Shown here: piece by piece, positions 34,129 to 40,387 of the stretch | Numbering within the stretch: position 1 is the first letter of the stretch | Layout of the letters: each line of letters opens with the position of its first letter | NCBI GenBank assembly: GCA_002402965.1 | Contig: DHGW01000077.1 | Span: 1 to 40,387, forward strand | Origin: Bacteroidales bacterium UBA4788 | Lineage (GTDB): Bacteria; Bacteroidota; Bacteroidia; Bacteroidales; VadinHA17 | Reading direction: 5' to 3' | Length of the DNA stretch: 40,387 nucleotides | Notes under the pieces: generated by a model | Database searches by the model: none | Seen by the model: the letters and a program-made list of their open reading frames with translations, nothing else | Told to the model about the DNA's origin: nothing | Program-made: the position numbers and the translations under genes

Positions 34129-37100
34129 CAGAACCGGAAATAGATGAATGGCTGCACCACTTCGGCTCCCACCCTGTGAAGCAGCAGCGCCACGGCAAGT
34201 ACTACCAGGAACTGAACGACAACCGGCATCCTGATAAACAGGCCCCTGTAAGCCTCCTTCACCGTCACAGGAAGAAAATGCAGGATATATCCTGACACAA
34301 TCAATACTATTACAGGCAGATAAGCCATCAGGACCCGACCGTAGTCTCCAGGTGTGAATGAGGAGAACATTTGTGTGAACATAACGCCAGCCTGGTCCAT
34401 AGTTTCAGCTCTGAAGAATATCCACGCAAAACTGACGAAGTTGAAGGTTAGAATTATGCCGGCAATATGTGCAATTCGTCTCTTTCTCGTCACTTTCCTG
34501 AAGAGATAATGCCAGATTTTCTCAGCAACCAGGGCCAGACCATGCAAACCACCCCATACCACAAAACGAGTCGCAGCCCCGTGCCAGAGTCCGCCGAGGA
34601 GCATGGTGACCATCAGGTTGAATCCGGTGCGAAGAGGACCCTTCCTGTTCCCTCCCATCGGAATATAGAGATAGTCCTTGAGCCAGCGCGAAAGTGAGAT
34701 ATGCCATCGTCTCCAGAAATCACTGATATTTACAGCTTTATATGGAGAGTTGAAGTTGAGCGGAAGGCGGAAGCCCATCAGCATTGCTACCCCGATAGCT
34801 ATGTCAGTGTAACCGGAGAAGTCGCAGTAGATCTGCAGACCGTAGCCATAGACCGCCATAAGATTCTCAAACCCTGAATAAATAGCCGGAGCGTCAAATA
34901 CCCGGTCAATGAATCCTGTTGAGATGAAATCGGAAATAAGCATTTTTTTAATGAGCCCCTGCAGGATGAGGAAGAGACCATGTCCGAACTCGTTGCGGCT
35001 GATTGTATATTCACCCCGCATCTGCGGCATGAACTCGGAAGCACGCACTATTGGGCCGGCAACAAGCTGGGGAAAGAAGGTGAGATAGAAGGCAAAATCG
35101 ATAACGTTTCGCTCAGCTGCCATCCTCCCGCGATAAACATCAATGGTGTAGCTCAGTGCCTGGAAGGAGAAGAATGAAATCCCCACCGGCAATATGATGT
35201 TTGTGACGTTGAAGTTTGTGCTGAAGATACTGTTTGACCATGCCGAGAAAATGTCATAGGCAACGAGTGAGGTGTTAAATAGTGAGTTTATCGTCTCCGT
35301 AAAGAAGCTTGCGTATTTGAAATATGAGAGAAACCCGAGCAGCAACACGATGTTGGTTAACAACCAGAATCGTTTTCCGGCACGGCTGCCTGACCTGTCT
35401 GTCATGATAGCGGTGAGATATGTCAGCAGCGTGGTGAGCAGCAAGAGGATGATAAACAGGCCTCCGGCACGGTAATAGAAATAGAGGCTTACCAATAGCA
35501 GCCAGGTATGACACATGGCTCTCCGCCTGTGCATCAGGGCAAATCCGGCCATCACCACGAGAAAAAAGATCCAGAAGCCGGGAGTGGTAAATATAAATGT
35601 CTGGTCAGGATGGTACCTGAGCAAGGCAGAGAACCTGCCAGGTATCCGGCTGATAAAACCGTCGCTGTTCAGCGGGGTGCTCTCTGTATCAGCGATACCT
35701 TCTTCCGCAGATGTACCGGCGGATGGGTCACTCTCCTCCACGGCGACAGTGCCGGTGCCGGCTGATTGCTCAGTCAGTGATGCTGTATCAGGGACTGCCG
35801 GGTCAGTGACAGGAGTTACGGTCTGGTGATCATATTCAACCGGGGCACGTATTGCCAGCAGGTCAGCGTAGAGCAGCGTTGCAATCGTATCCGTTCCTGC
35901 GTTGGAGAGATGGGTCAGGTCTTTGGCTGCCAGCGGGGGCGTATGGTTAAACCACTTTATGGCCGATCCCGGGCCTCCCATTGACTCCCAGGCGTCCCAG
36001 AAGACCGCACCGCTCCTCTCAGCTGCCTTTTTCTGGGCATCACGGATCGCCCTGATATTGGGGAAGCGATGTATCGTGTCATTGTCCCGCAGGGCCATGT
36101 CGGTAACGCTCACAAGCACTACCGGGACTCCGCCAGAAGCATTTTTAAGCCAGTTGATCTGCTTTGCCAGGCCCTCTTCATAGTAATGGTACTCGCTCCT
36201 GACATTCCTTACTACATTTAGCCCGAACTGCAGAAAGATCATATCAGGTCTGAGCCCGGCAAAACATCCCTCAAACCCCCTGGAATCTGTCATTACGAAC
36301 TCAAGCCCGGCGCTGCCGCGTACCGGGACATTATCTACAACCACTCCCGTCCCGCTCTCGAGGCTGAGAGCATATATGTCAGGTGAGTTGCTGCCGGTGA
36401 ACTCCACTGTCACCTCTGACACTGCCGGCAGTGGTACTGAGTACTCAAGCGGCCCCTCTCCCATCTGAAGCATGGCAAAATCAACAAGCGAATTGCCGGA
36501 GCGTATGCCGACGAGAACTGTGTCATGGTTGTTTCCGTAAAAAATTCTAAGGTTCTCATATCTGGAGACAGCTGAGTCTGCCCCCGGAACAGGATTGATC
36601 TTAACCGTTGCGAATGAGCGTGTGGTCATGCTGTCAACCGGCGGGGTGAAGCGGCAGAGGGCCAGCATGGGTCCGAGTCTGTTGTGGGGCAGTGTTCCGT
36701 TTCTGTAATCAAGAAGGGTGTATCTCTTCCAGTTTGACGAGGAGCGCACCACGTATGAGCGGGTGTACATGACGGGCATGACCGGCGAGAACATCCCCGG
36801 ACCGGTGCCCCCGCCCTCCTTTCTCAGTTCCCTCCTTAGCAGCGATGTCACGCGATCACCTTCAACCTGCGAGTCACCGTAATAGACAATCCTCACCTGC
36901 CTGCCTCCGTCAATCGAATCCCTCACTGCATCGCCGGGATACCACGGACGGGGTACAGCATGTGGGAGAGTACCGTCACCGACCCTCTCCGGGGCAGCCG
37001 GATTTAATGCTTGCGTGGACGATCCATCGCCAACACTGACAACATCAGTGCGGTTTGATGATGCCGTTGACAGCCCTGCGCCTGCGGCACCTCCGGAGAT

Positions 37101-37295
37101 TTGTGCCTTGCAGAGACTGTCAGTTTGAAGAGTCTCTGCAACGTCATCCTCTGCCTTCTCCGTGTCAGGCCTTATTGTCTCCCCGATTTGAAAAAGCGAA
37201 CCCCCACCCGGCCGCTGCCTGTCGGTCAGCAGGCTTAGAATGACAATTGTCAGAACGACAGCAAGCAGAAATAGCAGAATTCTGCCGGGGCGCAT
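34128..37295 (-). CDS. SGNH hydrolase-MBOAT O-acyltransferase fusion
   Basis: The 1055-residue protein has an N-terminal membrane anchor (about 5-24), a Ser/Thr-rich periplasmic linker, an SGNH/GDSL-type domain (about 130-480; GDSQVEGD at 140-147, QFGLN, DLTH at 459-462 supplying Asp/His), a second acidic linker (about 490-565) and a full MBOAT membrane domain (about 570-1055; FPQLVAGPIV, SDFWRRWHISLSRWL, GGLWHGA with catalytic His905). MBOAT proteins move acyl groups across the membrane, and SGNH partners pass them to a glycan. These functions are usually separate genes (AlgI/AlgJ, PatA/PatB). The upstream LysM lytic transglycosylase, 13 bp away, suggests peptidoglycan or another envelope glycan as target, which is inference. 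Confidence 0.9.
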   Translation of the reverse strand: MRPGRILLFLLAVVLTIVILSLLTDRQRPGGGSLFQIGETIRPDTEKAEDDVAETLQTDSLCKAQISGGAAGAGLSTASSNRTDVVSVGDGSSTQALNPAAPERVGDGTLPHAVPRPWYPGDAVRDSIDGGRQVRIVYYGDSQVEGDRVTSLLRRELRKEGGGTGPGMFSPVMPVMYTRSYVVRSSSNWKRYTLLDYRNGTLPHNRLGPMLALCRFTPPVDSMTTRSFATVKINPVPGADSAVSRYENLRIFYGNNHDTVLVGIRSGNSLVDFAMLQMGEGPLEYSVPLPAVSEVTVEFTGSNSPDIYALSLESGTGVVVDNVPVRGSAGLEFVMTDSRGFEGCFAGLRPDMIFLQFGLNVVRNVRSEYHYYEEGLAKQINWLKNASGGVPVVLVSVTDMALRDNDTIHRFPNIRAIRDAQKKAAERSGAVFWDAWESMGGPGSAIKWFNHTPPLAAKDLTHLSNAGTDTIATLLYADLLAIRAPVEYDHQTVTPVTDPAVPDTASLTEQSAGTGTVAVEESDPSAGTSAEEGIADTESTPLNSDGFISRIPGRFSALLRYHPDQTFIFTTPGFWIFFLVVMAGFALMHRRRAMCHTWLLLVSLYFYYRAGGLFIILLLLTTLLTYLTAIMTDRSGSRAGKRFWLLTNIVLLLGFLSYFKYASFFTETINSLFNTSLVAYDIFSAWSNSIFSTNFNVTNIILPVGISFFSFQALSYTIDVYRGRMAAERNVIDFAFYLTFFPQLVAGPIVRASEFMPQMRGEYTISRNEFGHGLFLILQGLIKKMLISDFISTGFIDRVFDAPAIYSGFENLMAVYGYGLQIYCDFSGYTDIAIGVAMLMGFRLPLNFNSPYKAVNISDFWRRWHISLSRWLKDYLYIPMGGNRKGPLRTGFNLMVTMLLGGLWHGAATRFVVWGGLHGLALVAEKIWHYLFRKVTRKRRIAHIAGIILTFNFVSFAWIFFRAETMDQAGVMFTQMFSSFTPGDYGRVLMAYLPVIVLIVSGYILHFLPVTVKEAYRGLFIRMPVVVQFLVVLAVALLLHRVGAEVVQPFIYFRF

Positions 37296-37308
37296 ATTGT
37301 TTTATTAT

Positions 37309-38865
37309 TCAGCTTTTTTTCCTGATCCTCAGCTTCTGTCCCACCATAATCCTTGAAGCATCAGAGATATTGTTCAATTTCAGAATTTCGGTTGCCGATA
37401 CGCCATCGAAATTTTTGGCTATATCCCAGACAGTATCGCCGTTCCTGACAGTATAAAGTTCATAATCCCCTGACATCACAGCCGATGCAGACACCTGGGG
37501 AACAGCTGCCGTTCCGCCGGCAGATGCAGTTACCTTGCCTTCCATCTTCTGCTTTTCGGCAAAGCTCATCGAGTTGACTTTGCTGTACCGGTCGGCCCTG
37601 GCCGGATCAACGTAAACGGATAATTTCTGTCCTACCCTGATTGTATTCCGGTAGATATTGTTCCAGTATCTCAACTCTGACAGGGGTACATCATACCACT
37701 CCGATATGAAACCGAGGTTATCACCATCCTTAACAGTATACGTAAGCTTGGTCTTGCCGTTGACATCAGGTGGTGTATAGGACGACTGCTGGGGCAGGGT
37801 GGTCTGGGTCACCCTTGTGAGATACTGTTCGCGCCTGTAACCGGTGATGGTGTCGGTCATCGCAATGAAATCACCCAGTTTGTCGAGGGGCAGGGTTATT
37901 GCGCTTGGCCTTGTTTTCCCCGGAACCAGTCCTGTGCGGTACTGCGGGTTCATTGTCCTGAGCTCCTCCAGCGGCAGGCCCAGCACGGCAGCAATCTGTT
38001 CAAGGTGCATGTCCTGCGATACCATGATTGTATCTATCGCAAGCGGCAGGTTTATCTGTACAGGTGTGATATTATGCTCACGGTAATAGTTCATTGCATA
38101 GGTTGCCGCCACGTATGCAGGGATATAACCTCTTGTTTCCCGCGGCAGGCGATAGTATATCTCCCAATAATCCTTGCGGTTACCGGAGCGCCTGATGGCC
38201 TTGTTGACATTGCCCGGGCCGCAGTTGTATGCGGCAATGGCCAGTATCCAGTCATTATAGATGCCATACAGATCCTTAAGGTACCTGGCGGCTGCATGGG
38301 TGGCCTTCACCGGGTCACGCCGCTCATCCACCACCGAGTTTATCGTCAGCCCGTACATCCTGCCGGTGCTGTACATGAACTGCCACAGCCCTGTGGCTCC
38401 CACTCTGCTGACAGCATTGGGATTGAGAGCCGACTCGATCACGGCCAGATATTTCAGTTCAACGGGCAGACCGTAATAATCGAAGATATCCTCAATCATC
38501 GGGAAATAGTAATCCTGCAGTCCCAGCATCACCTGGAACCGGTCCACTTTGCGGTCAGTGTAGACATGTATATGGTTCCTGATTATATTGTGGTAGGGAA
38601 GGACTATCAGCGAATTTATCCGGCCAATGCGGTCCTTGTAGACGGAATCACTGAACTCCGTAATAAGTGAATCGGAGGCGGTGAAGTCGGTACCGATTAG
38701 GGACATCTTTACGAACCAGTTGTTCAGCAGGCTGTCCAGATCTCGTTCTATAAGCTCCGTGGATTCATCACTTCTGATGATTATTGTGTCATTGACCGGG
38801 TATGCCGACAGTGTGACAAGGCTCAGGAGCGTTGTCAGGAGTATTGTAATCAGATGTTTCTTCAT
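37309..38865 (-). CDS. mltD: LysM-containing lytic transglycosylase (MltD-like)
   Basis: This peptidoglycan lyase cuts the MurNAc-GlcNAc bond to leave anhydro-MurNAc ends. In 518 residues it has a signal peptide (about 1-21), a helical N-terminal part, an SLT catalytic domain (about 130-260; catalytic E144 in VIESALNPNA, then GATGLWQFM and AYNCGPGNV), and two LysM repeats (about 370-412 and 472-517) that bind glycan strands. The domain order is that of MltD. It lies 4 bp after the DUF5683 gene and 13 bp before the SGNH-MBOAT gene. The parB - DUF5683 - mltD order is one I recall as common in Bacteroidota. Confidence 0.94.
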   Translation of the reverse strand: MKKHLITILLTTLLSLVTLSAYPVNDTIIIRSDESTELIERDLDSLLNNWFVKMSLIGTDFTASDSLITEFSDSVYKDRIGRINSLIVLPYHNIIRNHIHVYTDRKVDRFQVMLGLQDYYFPMIEDIFDYYGLPVELKYLAVIESALNPNAVSRVGATGLWQFMYSTGRMYGLTINSVVDERRDPVKATHAAARYLKDLYGIYNDWILAIAAYNCGPGNVNKAIRRSGNRKDYWEIYYRLPRETRGYIPAYVAATYAMNYYREHNITPVQINLPLAIDTIMVSQDMHLEQIAAVLGLPLEELRTMNPQYRTGLVPGKTRPSAITLPLDKLGDFIAMTDTITGYRREQYLTRVTQTTLPQQSSYTPPDVNGKTKLTYTVKDGDNLGFISEWYDVPLSELRYWNNIYRNTIRVGQKLSVYVDPARADRYSKVNSMSFAEKQKMEGKVTASAGGTAAVPQVSASAVMSGDYELYTVRNGDTVWDIAKNFDGVSATEILKLNNISDASRIMVGQKLRIRKKS

Positions 38866-38869
38866 GAAC

Positions 38870-39514
38870 TTAGAACGTCTTTTTTATACCAATTGTTATA
38901 CCCGGGGAGATGCCCGTGTAATTAAAATTCAGAGGCATCACCGAGGCCTTAAGGTCATCTGTTATGTCATAGTCAAACAGGCTGGCATCTACATGCGCAT
39001 CGATGATGGTCAGCAGGTACCAGGCCGCAATGCCAATATATGACAGGTCCCTGTACTTCCTGTAATAATCCACCCCGTTGAGGAGGGTGGTGCTTACCCA
39101 TGATGTGGTAGAGGGATTTGCCGATTTGGGGAACAGCACCGGATCATACTGTTCGGGGCTGAGGCTGACCATATCAAACAGCATATCCACGTAGCTGTCA
39201 GTCTCTGGTACAATATCGGTGAAATCCTGATATGCGCTTATAAAAGTGTTGTAGCTCCTTGTATTGATGGTGACGGCATAGCTGAGTGCCCCAAAGCCGG
39301 CGTATACGATGGGCACCTTCCAGAATTTGCGGTTGTATATCTGACCCAGGCCCGGCAGGGCGGCAGCAAACATGGTAGACCTTATCGGCTCAATTGTATA
39401 CCTCCTCACCCTCTCCTTTCTGGCCGGGATTGTATCAGGAGTCTGCCCGGCACAGGTGATGACTGCGGCGAAGAGTAGGATGACTGCTATGTTGCTGCTG
39501 AGCTTCAATGGCAA
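38870..39514 (-). CDS. DUF5683 protein
   Basis: The 214-residue protein has a signal-peptide-like or membrane N-terminus (about 8-23), followed by the family motif ALPGLGQIYNRKFWKVPIVY with two hydrophobic segments (about 50-85) and a third near residue 160. The function is unknown. The family occurs next to parB and lytic transglycosylase genes in Bacteroidota, as here (31 bp after parB, 4 bp before mltD). It may help position or anchor cell-wall enzymes, but no motif shows that. Confidence 0.82.
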   Translation of the reverse strand: MPLKLSSNIAVILLFAAVITCAGQTPDTIPARKERVRRYTIEPIRSTMFAAALPGLGQIYNRKFWKVPIVYAGFGALSYAVTINTRSYNTFISAYQDFTDIVPETDSYVDMLFDMVSLSPEQYDPVLFPKSANPSTTSWVSTTLLNGVDYYRKYRDLSYIGIAAWYLLTIIDAHVDASLFDYDITDDLKASVMPLNFNYTGISPGITIGIKKTF

Positions 39515-39545
39515 ACATTATGCGTTTGCCGGCAAATATAAGTAA

Positions 39546-40387
39546 TTACCTGTTAAGTTTGTCGAGTAAACCTATTATGCGTTCCATCTCATCGCTGTCA
39601 TCGAATGGTATGACGATCTTGCCCCTCCCCTTTTCATTGATCCTGAACTGTACCTCGGACCGGAAGAGGGTACTGAGTTGTTTTGCCAGCTCCTCGTATT
39701 CGGTGTTCAGCCTCTTCTTTTTTTCAACTTTTACCGGGTCTTTTGATGCTGCGGTCTGCATGTGCCTCACCAGTTCCTCAGTGGCTCTTACCGAGAGGTC
39801 TTCCTCGATGATATGATAAAAGACATTTATCTGCCTTGCGGAATCTTCGATATTCACGAGGGTACGCGCATGGCCCATTGTAAGATTCCTGTTGCGGATG
39901 CCAAGCTGTATCTCTGCCGGCAGGCGCAGCAGGCGCAGGTAGTTTGCCACGGTTGAGCGTTGTTTACCCACCCTGTCGCTCAGTTGCTCCTGGGTCAGGT
40001 TACACTCCTCTATCAGGCGCTGGTAAGTGATTGCCACCTCTACTGCATCCAGGTCTTCACGCTGGATATTCTCAACCAGTGCCATCTCCAGCATGGCGGT
40101 ATCGTCTGCCGTACGGATATAGGCCGGTACATGGGTCAGTCCGGCCATACGTGCAGCACGCAGTCTGCGCTCGCCGGCGATCAGCTGATAACGTCCGTCA
40201 CCTGTCTCGCGGACAGTGAGTGGAACGACTATCCCAAGCTGCCGTATCGAGGCGGCCAGTTCTTCGAGCGACTGGCTGTCAAAACGTGTCCGGGGCTGAA
40301 AGGGGTTGCCGTCAATGGAGTTTATATCTATCTGGAGGTTAGCCTCCACCTTCTTCTCCAGCACCTCTTTCTCAACACCTTCAATCA
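39546..40387 (-). CDS. parB: Chromosome partitioning protein ParB (5' end beyond window)
   Basis: This CTPase/DNA-binding partition protein loads at parS sites. It shows the ParB N-terminal domain (IDINSIDGNPFQPRTRFD, GIVVPLTVRE, and the CTP-binding GERRLRAARMAG), the central helix-turn-helix (LTQEQLSDRVGKQRSTVANYLRLLRLP, split here by helices) and the C-terminal dimer domain (GRGKIVIPF). The frame stays open through the window edge (codons upstream of the GTG at 40364 read IEGVEKEV). The true N-terminus therefore lies outside; about 280 residues are seen of an expected 290-310. I saw no parS palindrome in the window. Confidence 0.95.
   Translation of the reverse strand, partial: IEGVEKEVLEKKVEANLQIDINSIDGNPFQPRTRFDSQSLEELAASIRQLGIVVPLTVRETGDGRYQLIAGERRLRAARMAGLTHVPAYIRTADDTAMLEMALVENIQREDLDAVEVAITYQRLIEECNLTQEQLSDRVGKQRSTVANYLRLLRLPAEIQLGIRNRNLTMGHARTLVNIEDSARQINVFYHIIEEDLSVRATEELVRHMQTAASKDPVKVEKKKRLNTEYEELAKQLSTLFRSEVQFRINEKGRGKIVIPFDDSDEMERIIGLLDKLNR

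Overview
The window looks like a chromosomal piece of a Bacteroidota (Bacteroidales-like) bacterium. The lineage is inferred from Bacteroidota-type promoters (TAnnTTTG -7 boxes), a TonB receptor with an N-terminal carboxypeptidase-regulatory-like domain, DUF4290 and DUF5683 proteins, lipoproteins with LSSC boxes, and a parB - DUF5683 - LysM lytic transglycosylase block. No rRNA, tRNA or CRISPR array was recognised.

Layout. (1) 1-2960 is an AT-rich accessory patch: an orphan RHS C-terminal toxin tip with its presumed immunity gene, a decayed HTH-regulator fragment, and an insertion sequence with a DDE transposase. (2) 2968-14181, minus strand, is one tightly packed operon of fourteen genes. 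It encodes an ECF-type sigma factor, a small membrane protein (candidate anti-sigma factor), and an almost complete type II secretion / type IV pilus-like machine: major pseudopilin, prepilin peptidase, GspE ATPase, GspD secretin, PilM-PilN-like (GspL), PilO-like (GspM), a lipoprotein, a GspC/PilP-like protein, a large pseudopilin-like protein with a probable beta-solenoid, two minor pseudopilins and the GspF platform. No PilT-type retraction ATPase is present, so secretion or assembly is more likely than twitching. (3) 14869-16038 is a lone AAA/DUF4143 ATPase behind a promoter with repeated operator-like sequences.

(4) 16276-20505, minus strand, is a thiamine-salvage operon: promoter, TPP riboswitch, TonB-dependent receptor, PnuT-like transporter and thiamine pyrophosphokinase. 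Its spacer is full of short repeats, and a palindromic repeat pair has been absorbed in frame into the transporter gene. (5) 20567-28477, plus strand apart from one UPF0316 gene, carries a DUF3052-like gene coupled to a GH29 alpha-L-fucosidase, a small lipoprotein, a CapA-like protein, a NicO/UreH-like metal transporter, DUF4290, RidA, and grpE-dnaJ behind a sigma-54-like promoter. (6) 28542-34111, plus strand, is an operon of a NatA/NatB-like ABC exporter, an NtrC-type response regulator without a DNA-binding domain, and a GH2 protein that appears to have lost its catalytic centre. (7) 34128-40387, minus strand, runs parB (cut by the window edge), DUF5683, a LysM lytic transglycosylase, and an SGNH-MBOAT fusion that could O-acylate a cell-envelope glycan.

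The most interesting parts are the sigma-factor-headed secretion/pilus operon with its beta-solenoid pseudopilin and lipoprotein, the SGNH-MBOAT fusion next to a lytic transglycosylase, the GH2 pseudoenzyme, and the repeat-derived insert in the PnuT-like transporter.
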